Counted from the first letter of the stretch, positions 1-7,688 are shown. The stretch: 64,000 nucleotides of DNA from Myxococcaceae bacterium (GCA_004297725.1 SCUS01000148.1:1-64000); one strand, 5' to 3'. Numbers and translations: made by a program. Notes: generated by a model from the sequence alone, not told the origin.

Positions 1-102
1 CAGGATGGAGGCCGCGACGAACTGCCGCGTCAGCTGATCGTTGTACCGGATGCGGATGAGCGAGGACTCGGCGGTCGTTGGGGTCTCTGGTTCGTGGCTC
101 AT
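1..102 (-). CDS. ccoN: Cytochrome cbb3 oxidase subunit I, N-terminal fragment
   Basis: Only the first 34 codons are inside the window; the gene runs off the left edge. On the minus strand an ATG at 102 opens a peptide beginning MSHEPETPTT and continuing RIRYNDQLTRQFVAASIL. The pattern of a short polar leader, a tyrosine, then TRQF and a hydrophobic start is what precedes the first membrane helix of CcoN, the haem-copper catalytic subunit of the microaerobic cbb3 terminal oxidase. The divergent neighbour is a SafE/TauE-like protein with an HCxxMCGP motif, a type common in cbb3 loci, which supports the call. It is a short fragment, so the identity rests on the N-terminus and context. Confidence 0.6.
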   Translation of the reverse strand, partial: MSHEPETPTTAESSLIRIRYNDQLTRQFVAASIL

Positions 103-372
103 GGGTTCCTATGCGCCTCGCCTTGGGGTGGTAAGCAGGCTCATGCGTTCGTCGTGGTGCCAGTCGCGAACCCGATCAGGCCGCCATCGTAGGGGTCGGC
201 GTCTCGTCGGTGATTGCGAGGCTGTTTGCGCGCACCATGAGCAACCCGGGTGCCACGCGAGGCCTCCGCGCCAAAAGGGTCCCTGCTGCGCAGCGACTGC
301 GTGGGTGGTGCAGTGTCTGCGCCGGATGCGCCGACCGAATGGCGGCACGGTGGTTGCGCGGAGGCCCGGGTC

Positions 373-1059
373 ATGACCGTCGCTGCCGCCCTCCTTGCCG
401 CCGCCGCCGCCGGGCTGGTCTCGGCGCCCCACTGCGCGGCGATGTGCGGTCCGCTCGCGCTGGCCGCCTGCGACGCGCCCAGCAGGGGAGACAGCCTGCG
501 CGCGGGCGCTCGTTATGGCCTGGGGAGGCTCGTCTCGTACATGCTCACCGGAGCCATCGCAGGCGCGCTCGGCTCCGGGCTGGTGCGGGTGCTGCGCGGA
601 GAGGGGGTGCAGCGCTTCGTCTCGCTGGCGCTGGCGGCGGGGCTCGCGCTCGCGGCCTGGAGGGTGCTGCGGGCGGGGCGTCCAGCCGCGCTGGTGAAGC
701 TGCGAAGCTCACCGCCGAAGCTGCGCGTACCGGCCGCGGCGATGGGCCTCGTCACCGGGCTGCTCCCGTGCGGGGCGCTGGCCTCGGGGCTGCTGATCGC
801 GGCGAGCGCCGGGGCGTGGTGGGGCGGGGCGATGGCGATGGCTTTGTTTGCCGCGGCGAGCGCTCCGGGGCTGCTCGCGGTGGTGCTGCCGGCGACGGGC
901 CTGCGCACGGTGCTCAACCGCGCCGCCACGCCGACGCGAAGGAGGGTAGGGGCCGCGGTGCTGCTGGTCGCGGCGTGCTGGGTCGCGGCGCGGCCGTGGG
1001 TGATGCCAGAGAAGCAGTGCCACTGCCATGGGACGACGGCGGCCAGGGCGTCGAGCTGA
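373..1059 (+). CDS. SafE/TauE-like integral membrane protein of cbb3 locus type
   Basis: This 228-residue protein is almost wholly hydrophobic, with about six membrane helices. Near the N-terminus it has the SAPHCAAMCGPL motif (HCxxMCGP), and near residue 130 a second LLPCGAL motif, the two paired half-site signatures of the sulfite exporter TauE/SafE family subgroup found beside cytochrome oxidase genes. That subgroup is thought to help handle copper or assemble the oxidase; here this is inferred from the adjacent ccoN. The C-terminus ends in a Cys/His cluster (KQCHCHG) that could bind metal. I chose ATG 373 over an in-frame start at 250, because the extra residues are hydrophilic and unlike the family. 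Confidence 0.8.
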   Translation: MTVAAALLAAAAAGLVSAPHCAAMCGPLALAACDAPSRGDSLRAGARYGLGRLVSYMLTGAIAGALGSGLVRVLRGEGVQRFVSLALAAGLALAAWRVLRAGRPAALVKLRSSPPKLRVPAAAMGLVTGLLPCGALASGLLIAASAGAWWGGAMAMALFAAASAPGLLAVVLPATGLRTVLNRAATPTRRRVGAAVLLVAACWVAARPWVMPEKQCHCHGTTAARASS

Positions 1060-1103
1060 CGCAGTGGCTGCGTGCCGGGTGCAGAGACTGCGCGCGAGCG
1101 GCG

Positions 1104-1134
1104 CTCTTCGGGCTCGCTGACAAAGCCCGAGGGG
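1104..1134 (+). terminator. GC-rich hairpin after the SafE-like gene
   Basis: TCGGGCT (1108-1114) and AGCCCGA (1124-1130) form a perfect 7-bp stem with a 9-nt loop. It extends to about 11 bp with two G-U pairs. There is no U tract, so terminator function is only suggested by its place between two co-directional genes. Confidence 0.35.
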
Positions 1135-1149
1135 ACCTCGGCTCCTGGC

Positions 1150-1176
1150 TTGCTGGGGAACGCCCCGTGCTAGCGT
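1150..1176 (+). promoter_or_regulatory. Candidate sigma70-type promoter of the globin kinase operon
   Basis: A TTGCTG -35-like hexamer (1150-1155) is followed 15 nt later by TAGCGT (1171-1176). The spacing is short for a vegetative promoter, so the -10 element is the firmer half. Confidence 0.3.
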
Positions 1177-1198
1177 GCCGCCGCCTCCCAGGGTCCCG

Positions 1199-2812
1199 AT
1201 GAACGAACCAACGCAAGAGACGCTCTTCGCGGAGATGAAGCGTTACGTGCGCTTCACGGAGGAGGACGCGTGCGCGCTCGCTCGCTTCGGCGAGAAGGCC
1301 CGGGAGCACTTCCCGAGGATCGCGCTGGAGTTCTACGACCGCACCCGCGAGCACGAGAAGGCCCACGCGGTCTTCACGGGCGAGGCGCAGATCGAGCGGC
1401 TGAGGCAGTCGATGGTGCGCTGGATGGAGCGCCTCTGCCAGGGCCCGTACGACGAGTCGTACTACGCCGAGCGGGCCAAGATCGGCCGGATGCACGTGAA
1501 GATCGGGCTGCCTCAGCGGTATATGTTCACCGCGATGTCGCTGATACGAACGGCGTTTCATGGCATCGTGGACGAGCTTCCGGTGGAGGAGTCGAGCGCG
1601 GTGCGTGGCGCGCTCGCTCGCATCCTCGACCTGGAGCTGGCGATCATGCTGGAGACCTACCGGGACGACCTCGTCACTCGCATCCAACGCGTCGAGCGCG
1701 TGGAGAACGAGCGTCTGCGGCGCGAGCTCGCCCGCAGCGAGCACCGCTACGCCAGCGCCGTGGAGCTCGCCCGGGTGCTGGTCGTGGGCATCGACGCCAG
1801 CGGGGGCATCGCGCTCTTCAACCACGAGGCCGAGCGGGTGAGCGGGTACGCCCGGGACGAGGCGCTGGGGCAGCCCTTCGTGGAGCTGATGCTCCCGGAG
1901 TCGCTGCGCGCGGAGGAGGGCGGTCGGCTGCTGGAGGCGGCGTCGGGACTGACCCCGGTGAAGGAGGTCTGGGAGGTTCCGGTGCGGGCGCGTACGGGGA
2001 GGGAGCGCGTGGTGCGCTGGCAGCTCGCGTACGCGGCGCCTACCGCGGACGAGCCCGTGGCCCTCTACGCGATCGGGCAGGACGTCACCGAGGAGCGGGC
2101 GCTGCAGGAGCGCACGCGCCAGAGCGAGCGACTGGCCGCCGTGGGCACGCTCGCGGCGGGGCTCGCCCACGAGATTCGCAATCCCCTGAACGGCGCGCTC
2201 CTGCACGTCACCTATCTGGAGCGGGCGCTGAAGCGCTCGGCGGGCAGCGACGACGCGCTGGAGACCACGCGCTTCATCGGAGGAGAGATCCAGCGCTTGT
2301 CCCTGCTGGTGCGAGACTTCCTCGTGTTCGCCCGCCCATCGCCGCCCAACCGAAAGCCCGCCTCGCTGCAGGCGCTCTGCAGCCGCGCCGCCGCGGTGGT
2401 GGCCGACGACGCGAGCCGCGCCAAGGCGACGCTCGTGACCGACCTCACCAGCACCGACCTCGTGGCCGAGATCGACGCCGACAAGATCGAGCAGCTGCTG
2501 CTCAACCTCCTTCGCAACGCCATCGACGCGGTCGAGAGCGCGGGCGGGGGGCGGGTCGTGCTGCGCCTCAGGCGGCAGCCGAGGAGCGTGCTGCTGGAGG
2601 TCGAGGACGACGGACCGGGGCTACCCTCACCAGAGGCTCCGATCTTCGACGCCTTCTACTCGACGAAGTCCCAGGGCACCGGCCTCGGGCTCGCCATCGT
2701 CCACCGGGTGGTGACCGACCATGGGGGATCGGTCGAGGTTGACAGCCACCCTGGTCGCACTGTCTTTCGCGTCGTGCTCCCCGTCGGGAGCGGCGCTTCG
2801 GAGGTTCCGTGA
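1199..2812 (+). CDS. Globin-coupled PAS sensor histidine kinase
   Basis: The protein has 537 residues. Residues 1-165 are a protoglobin-type sensor: GPYDESYY, then GRMHVKIGLPQRYM with H99 as the probable proximal haem ligand. A PAS domain follows (about 185-300), then HisKA with H324 in AHEIRNPL and a HATPase domain with an N-box (LLRNAIDAV), DDGPGLP and GTGLGLAI. It has no membrane segment, so it should be a soluble sensor. Protoglobin domains bind O2, CO or NO, so this kinase probably reads gas or redox state, fitting the cbb3 gene nearby. The stop overlaps the next gene by GTGA. ATG 1199 is preferred over GTG 1175, which adds a proline run. The ligand is not shown by sequence. Confidence 0.9.
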   Translation: MNEPTQETLFAEMKRYVRFTEEDACALARFGEKAREHFPRIALEFYDRTREHEKAHAVFTGEAQIERLRQSMVRWMERLCQGPYDESYYAERAKIGRMHVKIGLPQRYMFTAMSLIRTAFHGIVDELPVEESSAVRGALARILDLELAIMLETYRDDLVTRIQRVERVENERLRRELARSEHRYASAVELARVLVVGIDASGGIALFNHEAERVSGYARDEALGQPFVELMLPESLRAEEGGRLLEAASGLTPVKEVWEVPVRARTGRERVVRWQLAYAAPTADEPVALYAIGQDVTEERALQERTRQSERLAAVGTLAAGLAHEIRNPLNGALLHVTYLERALKRSAGSDDALETTRFIGGEIQRLSLLVRDFLVFARPSPPNRKPASLQALCSRAAAVVADDASRAKATLVTDLTSTDLVAEIDADKIEQLLLNLLRNAIDAVESAGGGRVVLRLRRQPRSVLLEVEDDGPGLPSPEAPIFDAFYSTKSQGTGLGLAIVHRVVTDHGGSVEVDSHPGRTVFRVVLPVGSGASEVP

Positions 2813-4191
2813 GTCCCACGCCCAAGGTTCGAGTGCTGGTGGTCGATGACGAGGAGGGGGCTCGCTCGGGGCTCGAGAAGCTGCTTCGGCTGGAGGGCTA
2901 CGCGGTCGACGCCGCGGCGGACGGCCTCGCGGCGCTGGAGCGCGCGGCCGAGCAGCCACCCGACGTGGTGGTGACCGACCTGAAGATGCCGCGGATGGAC
3001 GGCATGGCGCTGATGGAGCGGCTGCGCGCGCAGTGGCCCGGGATGCCGGTGATCGTGGTGACGGCCTTCGGCGACGTGGGCTCCGCGGTGGCGGCGATGC
3101 GACAGGGGGCCGAGCACTACCTGGTCAAGCCGGTGGACTTCGACGAGCTGCAGGTGGCGATCGACCGGGCGATCGAGAACCGCGACGTGCGGGCCGAGGC
3201 CGACCAGCTACGGCGTCAGCTCCGAGAGCGCGACGCGCGCGGCCTGGAGGGCATGGTGGGCGCCTCGCCCGCGATGCAGAAGGTCTACAAGGTCGCCGCG
3301 CAGATCGCGCCCGCGAGGGCCACGGTGCTGATCACCGGGGAGAGCGGCACGGGCAAGGGGGAGCTGGCCCGGGCGATCCACGCCAAGGGGCCTCGCGTGG
3401 GCAAGGCCTTCGTGACGCTGCACTGCGCGGCGCTCGCCGAGACGCTGCTGGAGAGCGAGCTCTTCGGGCACGAGAAGGGGAGCTTCACCGGGGCCGACCG
3501 CCGCCGCGTGGGGCGCTTCGAGCAGGCCAACGGGGGGACGCTCTTCCTCGATGAGATCGGGGAGATCCCGCTGTCGATCCAGGTGAAGCTGCTGCGGGTG
3601 CTGCAGGAGCGCACCTTCGAGCGGGTGGGCGGCAACGAGGCGGTGAAGGTCGACGTGCGGCTGATCGCGGCCACCAACAAAGACCTCTCCGCCGAGGTCG
3701 AGTCCGGGCGCTTCCGCGAGGACCTCTTCTATCGGCTGAACGTGGTGCACGTCGACATGCCGCCCCTGCGGGTGCGGGAGAACGACGTGCTGACGCTGGC
3801 GAGGCACTTCCTCGATCGCTTCTCCAAGGAGAACGACAAGCAGCTGGAGGGCTTCTCCGACCGGGCGCTGGCGAAGATGCTGGCGCACCGCTGGCCGGGC
3901 AACGTGCGGGAGCTGGAGAACGCCGTCGAGCGGGCCACGGTGCTCGCGGAGGGCAACCTCATCGACGAGGACGACCTGCCCATCGAGGTGTCTTCGGCCG
4001 GGCGCCAGGGCATCCAGATCCCCGGGTCGACGATGGCGGAGATCGAGCGGCACGCGATCGAGGCCACGCTGGACGCCGTCGGCGGCTCCACCGCGCGCGC
4101 GGCGGAGATGCTCGACCTGAGCATCCGCACGATCCAGTACCGCCTCCATGAGTTCGGGCGCGCGACCCCGAGGGAGCGCAAGTCGGGCTGA
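2809..4191 (+). CDS. NtrC-family sigma54-dependent response regulator
   Basis: This 460-residue protein has the full three-domain layout. The receiver (about 6-120) has acidic D13/D14, phospho-acceptor D57 in VVTDLKMP and K107. The AAA+ domain has Walker A GESGTGKG at 177-184, sigma54-contact loop GSFTGA at 224-229 and Walker B LFLDEIG at 245-251. A Fis-type helix-turn-helix lies near 415-450 (ARAAEMLDLSIRTIQYRL). It should activate sigma54 promoters once phosphorylated, with the upstream kinase, whose stop codon its GTG start overlaps, as cognate partner. The contact loop reads GSFTGA rather than the usual GAFTGA. Targets are unknown; no convincing -24/-12 element lies next to the cluster. 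Confidence 0.95.
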   Translation: MSPTPKVRVLVVDDEEGARSGLEKLLRLEGYAVDAAADGLAALERAAEQPPDVVVTDLKMPRMDGMALMERLRAQWPGMPVIVVTAFGDVGSAVAAMRQGAEHYLVKPVDFDELQVAIDRAIENRDVRAEADQLRRQLRERDARGLEGMVGASPAMQKVYKVAAQIAPARATVLITGESGTGKGELARAIHAKGPRVGKAFVTLHCAALAETLLESELFGHEKGSFTGADRRRVGRFEQANGGTLFLDEIGEIPLSIQVKLLRVLQERTFERVGGNEAVKVDVRLIAATNKDLSAEVESGRFREDLFYRLNVVHVDMPPLRVRENDVLTLARHFLDRFSKENDKQLEGFSDRALAKMLAHRWPGNVRELENAVERATVLAEGNLIDEDDLPIEVSSAGRQGIQIPGSTMAEIERHAIEATLDAVGGSTARAAEMLDLSIRTIQYRLHEFGRATPRERKSG

Positions 4192-4206
4192 GCTCGCGTG
4201 GCGGCA

Positions 4207-4226
4207 CGTCGCTTGAACAAGCGACG
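4207..4226 (+). promoter_or_regulatory. Perfect hairpin just upstream of the response-regulator start codon
   Basis: CGTCGCTT, loop GAAC, AAGCGACG: a perfect 8-bp stem with a four-base loop. It ends 3 nt before the ATG at 4230, where a ribosome binding site would lie, and no Shine-Dalgarno sequence is seen. It could be a weak terminator for the sigma54 activator gene, an RNA control element or a protein-binding palindrome. Confidence 0.45.
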
Positions 4227-4229
4227 CAC

Positions 4230-4622
4230 ATGTCCACGGCCCCCAGCTCGAAGTGCAGCGTGCTCGTGGTCGAGGATGACGTCTCGGCCGGTCGCACGCT
4301 GGCGCAGCTGCTGCGCGAGGACGGCTACGAGGTCGAGGTGGTGCTGGACGGCGAGGCGGCGATGGCCCGGCTGACGCGCGCCCCGACGCCGGATGTCCTC
4401 ATCACCGACTATCGCCTGCCGCGGGCCGACGGACTGGAGGTCGCGACCTACGGCCGGAAGCTTCATCCCAATCTCAGCATCGTGATGGTCACCAGCTATC
4501 CCGAGGTCATCGCTCGCATCGGGTCGCGCGCCGATGTCCCCACGGTCATCCTCTCCAAGCCGCTGGTCTACGCAGAGCTCACCAGGGAGCTCGATCGACT
4601 CATCGAGCGCGTGGGCGCGTAG
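4230..4622 (+). CDS. Single-domain response regulator
   Basis: A stand-alone receiver domain of 130 residues. It has the N-terminal acidic pair in VVEDDVSAG, phospho-acceptor Asp in LITDYRLP, a conserved Ser/Thr position (VMVTSYP) and the lysine in LSKPL. There is no output domain, so it acts by protein contact or as a phosphate sink. It is third in the globin kinase cluster, 38 nt after the sigma54 activator gene, so it may be a second target of the same kinase. A hairpin occupies the position of its ribosome binding site. Confidence 0.9.
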   Translation: MSTAPSSKCSVLVVEDDVSAGRTLAQLLREDGYEVEVVLDGEAAMARLTRAPTPDVLITDYRLPRADGLEVATYGRKLHPNLSIVMVTSYPEVIARIGSRADVPTVILSKPLVYAELTRELDRLIERVGA

Positions 4623-4637
4623 CAGGGGGGGGCTGCC

Positions 4638-4669
4638 GCGCGGCGACGCAGAAGCTGCGCTCGCCGTGC
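4638..4669. terminator. Hairpin between convergent genes
   Basis: CGGCGA-CGCAG (4641-4651) pairs with CTGCG-C-TCGCCG (4655-4666) around an AAG loop with one bulged C. Three further outer pairs, one of them G-U, give about 14 bp. It lies between the converging response regulator and DUF7009-like gene, so it may terminate both. It has no U tract. Confidence 0.45.
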
Positions 4670-4687
4670 AGCAACTTCACGGGGCCA

Positions 4688-5059
4688 TCAGCAATGGTCG
4701 TGCGGGTTGGGGAAGGCGTCGCTCTCGTCCTCGCCGCTGCGGGTCTTCAAGCAGGTGAAGTCCTTCTCGATGAGGATGCGCAGGGTCTGTCCGTCGCCCG
4801 TCGGCTGGTCGGCCTCGAGCCCCACCTGATCGGTGCGGCACCACGAGTCGGCGAGCCCGGCGGGGATCGACACCGTCACCAGAGATCCTTCCAGCCTCGC
4901 GCTGAGCGCACCATCCGTCGCCCGCTCGATCGCGTAGACGAGCTGCGCGCCCGGGCCGAAGCGCACGGCCTCCTCCACCCTCCCGACCTGGTCGAAGGTC
5001 TCCACCTCGCTGCGGGAGAGTCGCAACCGCAGGGAATTTCCGCGAACCCTCAGCTTCAT
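4688..5059 (-). CDS. DUF7009-like small protein
   Basis: This 123-residue protein begins MKLRVRGNSLRLRLSRSEV, a start I associate with a small conserved bacterial family (DUF7009-like) of unknown function; the assignment is from memory. It is soluble, probably beta-rich, and ends in a His/Asp-rich tail (NPHDHC) that could bind metal. Its ATG overlaps the stop of the hemerythrin-MobA fusion by ATGA, so the two are co-translated. A role linked to molybdenum-cofactor or iron handling is only inference from that pairing. Confidence 0.75.
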   Translation of the reverse strand: MKLRVRGNSLRLRLSRSEVETFDQVGRVEEAVRFGPGAQLVYAIERATDGALSARLEGSLVTVSIPAGLADSWCRTDQVGLEADQPTGDGQTLRILIEKDFTCLKTRSGEDESDAFPNPHDHC

Positions 5060-6030
5060 CGTCGCTCCATGTCTTCCGGTGTGTCCCAGTCATCGAGCAT
5101 CCGCTGCTCGTCCGTCGAGAGGCTCAGCTCCGACGCTCCCAGCTCGTCGAGCAACCCCTGGACCGAGCGCCGTCCCGACCCGGCGCGACCCTCGGCGAGG
5201 GGGAGCGCGCGCCGCGCGTCGTAGCGGGCGAACATCGGCTCCCAGCGGCCGTTGCGCCGTGGGGCGATCGCAGGGGCCTCGGTGACCGCTCCCGCGAGGC
5301 GGGCGATGAGCTCGCGCGACACGAAGGGCATGTCGCAGGCGATGGCGAGCGCGTGGCCATCGCCCGCGCGGCGGAGCAGGGGCAGCAGCCCTCCGAGCGG
5401 ACCGATACCCGCGGGCGAGTCGTCGAGCGTCTCCGCGGCGACCTCGGCGTACTCGGCTCGCCGCCCCACGAGCACCCATGGGATCGAGAGGGACTCGAGG
5501 TGGCCTCTCAGCCCGTCGAGGATCGTCCCTCCCGCGGGGGCGCCGAGCAGCCCCTTCGGCCGGCCGCCGAAGCGCGTCGAGGCGCCGCCGACGAAGATCC
5601 CCGCGAGCACGGCGCGCGGGGCGCCAGCGCCGTCGACCGCGTCGAGCACGGCGCCCGGGAGGACGGCCTCGCAGCGGGGGAAGAGCTCGCGCTCCTCGAA
5701 GCGCACGTGCTCCACGAGGCGCTCTGCGAAGAGGCCCAGGTGGCCGGCGTCGCCTCGCTCGGCGGCGGCGAGGTGCGCCCTCAGCGCCGAGTGATCGGCC
5801 TCGATCCGGGCCGCGAGCGCGTGGTCTCCGAGCGCGCGGAGGGCGGGCAGCAGGATCGTCTCCTCCACCCGGAAGTGGGGCTCCAGCTCGCGGTCGAAGC
5901 GCCCTCGGAGGTCGAGCACCACCGGGCCGTCGGGCGCGAGGGAGGCCCCATGGCGGGAGAGTTCACGGGCCAGCACCAGCGCGTGGTGGTGCTCGCTGGA
6001 CAGCCTCCGAAGGCGTGCGTCGCGCTTCAT
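5056..6030 (-). CDS. Hemerythrin domain fused to MobA-like nucleotidyltransferase
   Basis: A 324-residue two-domain protein. Residues 1-140 carry a hemerythrin-type di-iron four-helix bundle: EHHHAL, ELEPHFRVEE, EADHSAL and LVEHVRFEE supply the His and Glu ligands in the expected order. From about 145 an NTP-transferase domain of the MobA/MocA type begins with GIFVGGASTRFGGRPKG, the nucleotide-binding loop, and has CDMPFVS as the metal-binding DxP site. MobA attaches GMP to molybdopterin; MocA attaches CMP. The fusion suggests O2, NO or iron sensing coupled to molybdenum-cofactor maturation, which is inference. ATG 6030 is chosen because upstream in-frame residues are Arg/Pro/Ser-rich and unlike the fold. 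Confidence 0.88.
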   Translation of the reverse strand: MKRDARLRRLSSEHHHALVLARELSRHGASLAPDGPVVLDLRGRFDRELEPHFRVEETILLPALRALGDHALAARIEADHSALRAHLAAAERGDAGHLGLFAERLVEHVRFEERELFPRCEAVLPGAVLDAVDGAGAPRAVLAGIFVGGASTRFGGRPKGLLGAPAGGTILDGLRGHLESLSIPWVLVGRRAEYAEVAAETLDDSPAGIGPLGGLLPLLRRAGDGHALAIACDMPFVSRELIARLAGAVTEAPAIAPRRNGRWEPMFARYDARRALPLAEGRAGSGRRSVQGLLDELGASELSLSTDEQRMLDDWDTPEDMERR

Positions 6031-6053
6031 CGGGCGCTCTCTCGTCTCATCAT
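6027..6053 (-). CDS. Possible 8-codon leader ORF overlapping the hemerythrin-MobA start
   Basis: ATG ATG at 6053-6048 opens a reading frame encoding MMRRESAR. Its TGA (6029-6027) overlaps the hemerythrin-MobA ATG as ATGA. A TACTGT -10-like hexamer lies 14 nt upstream on the same strand. It could couple translation of the main gene, or be chance. Confidence 0.25.
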   Translation of the reverse strand: MMRRESAR

Positions 6054-6171
6054 GACTGCCGCGGAGACAGTACCCCCGCGGTCGCCGATGGGAAGGAGCG
6101 GGCGGGGCCGCGAGGGCCGATGTGGCACAACTGGCGCGGAGTCGGCTCGGATTGTCAGCCGGAGGGCGAGT

Positions 6172-6189
6172 GATTCCAGCGCTGGAATC
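6172..6189. promoter_or_regulatory. Perfect 18-bp palindrome, candidate operator
   Basis: GATTCCAGCGCTGGAATC is a perfect palindrome with no spacer, in the gap between the divergent hemerythrin-MobA gene and the lipoprotein gene at 6237. Its length and symmetry suit a dimeric repressor such as a TetR, MarR or GntR type. No regulator gene adjoins it. Confidence 0.45.
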
Positions 6190-6236
6190 GCTGCGGTGAT
6201 GCTGCGGCACGAGGCGTGAAAACCCAGCGAACGCTT

Positions 6237-7688
6237 ATGAACAAGCGCTTCCTTGCGTGCCTTCTGGTGGCGTCGTGCTGGGGGTGTGGCGCGGGCGTCG
6301 CCGCAGCCGGGGACTCCGGGGCCGATGCGGTGAACGACGGCGGCGCCGATGCCGGCCGCGACGTCGGTGCGCCGGAGCCGAGGGAGGTGCGCATCCCCGA
6401 TCGGGCGCTGGTGGAGTGGATGGGCGTCGAGGGGATCGGGCCGTGGTGGATCGAAGAGCGCCTCGCGCCGCAGCCCGTGGCCCCGGGGGATCGCGAGCTC
6501 GGTCGTCGGAGCATCGTGCGGGCGGCGCCGGATCGACGGGTGGTGTGGCTCCCGCCGGAGGGCGACCGGCTTACTGACGCGGTGCTGCACCCGTCCGGCG
6601 AGTGGTCGGCGGTGGGGGTCGAGGCCGACATGAGGATCTTCCTCGCTCGCGGCGACCGCGACGGGCTGCGCGACCGCGTGGTGCTCGACGATCCGGCGCT
6701 GGCCTCCGACCGGCGCGCCTGGACCGTCACGCCTCGCACGGTGCTGCGCGTCGGGGCGCTCTCCGAGGCGAGCCCCTCCATCGTCGCGGACGGCGAGGAC
6801 GTGGTCGTCTCGCTCATGTCCGAGGACTCCGCGGTGCTCGCCTACCGCTGGCGCCGCGCGGGCGGGGCCTTCGTACGGGGGCCGCGCACGCTGGTGAGCC
6901 CGGCCTCGATCATCACGCCGTTTCTCCCGATCGGCGGCAGCTTCGACGACTTCGACGCGGTGGTCTCGCCCTACCTGACGAGGCTGGGCGTCGACGGTCG
7001 GGGCAGGGCGTACGTCGCGACCTTCGCCGACCTGCAGCGGTTGAGGGCACACAACGCGGCCTTCGGCACCCGCCTCGATCTGCGGCGAGAGCGACTCTAC
7101 CCCCGAGAGAACTCCTCGGACGCGATGCTCACCCGGGTCGACCGGGATGGCTCCATCGGCTTCGTCCGGGTGGTCGGCACCGCCGACGTCGAGGACGAGG
7201 TCTTCGGCGTCGCGGTGGGATCCGACCGCGTCGCGGTGCTGGGGCGCAGCCGGCGAGAGCTCGGCCGGGACAACACGGAGCTGCACGTGATGGTCGCGGA
7301 GGTCGGTCTCGACGGCGGGCCGATCGGCACCACCACCTTCGACGCGCTCGACTCGGGCCTTGCGCAGACCGGGGCCTACGTCGGCTCCGACCTCTGGGTG
7401 GGCGGCACCGAAGGCTGGGTGCAGAACCCCTCCGGTCGAAGCGTCGTCCGTGAGGGCCACGGGTTCCTCGTACGGCTGCGGGAGGGCGGCGCGGCGGGGC
7501 GCGTGGTGACGCGCTTCGACCCGATGCTCCCGACGACGGGCGGGCACGCGGAGCTGCGCTCGATCGTCGCGGCGGGCACGGCGCTCTTCCTGGGAGGGCA
7601 CGAGCACGGTCCGCTGACCCACACGGGCGACGGGGACCGCAGCTTGATCCGCTCGGACGCCTGGTGGGCCGTGCGCGCGCTGCCGTGA
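6237..7688 (+). CDS. Secreted lipoprotein of unknown function
   Basis: A 483-residue protein. The N-terminus MNKRFLACLLVASC has a short basic n-region, a hydrophobic core and a lipobox ending in Cys, followed by an Asp/Gly/Ala-rich spacer (residues about 28-50) typical of myxobacterial surface lipoproteins. The rest alternates short beta-like segments and repeated GxD/VGxD motifs, so a beta-propeller is plausible, but I recognise no catalytic motif. ATG 6237 is preferred over GTG 6216, which would lengthen the n-region. The gene stands alone between a divergent gene and a PAS gene, so context adds little. Confidence 0.8.
   Translation: MNKRFLACLLVASCWGCGAGVAAAGDSGADAVNDGGADAGRDVGAPEPREVRIPDRALVEWMGVEGIGPWWIEERLAPQPVAPGDRELGRRSIVRAAPDRRVVWLPPEGDRLTDAVLHPSGEWSAVGVEADMRIFLARGDRDGLRDRVVLDDPALASDRRAWTVTPRTVLRVGALSEASPSIVADGEDVVVSLMSEDSAVLAYRWRRAGGAFVRGPRTLVSPASIITPFLPIGGSFDDFDAVVSPYLTRLGVDGRGRAYVATFADLQRLRAHNAAFGTRLDLRRERLYPRENSSDAMLTRVDRDGSIGFVRVVGTADVEDEVFGVAVGSDRVAVLGRSRRELGRDNTELHVMVAEVGLDGGPIGTTTFDALDSGLAQTGAYVGSDLWVGGTEGWVQNPSGRSVVREGHGFLVRLREGGAAGRVVTRFDPMLPTTGGHAELRSIVAAGTALFLGGHEHGPLTHTGDGDRSLIRSDAWWAVRALP

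Noticed and set aside
103..372. A small gene or known regulatory site between ccoN and the SafE-like gene
   Set aside because: Short frames here have no ribosome site or recognisable product, and no FNR-type TTGAT-N4-ATCAA box is present. I see nothing supportable in this gap.
6123..6137. TGGCAC-N7-GC, a weak sigma54 promoter candidate upstream of the lipoprotein gene
   Set aside because: The -12 half reads GCGC rather than TTGC, and no activator site is visible.
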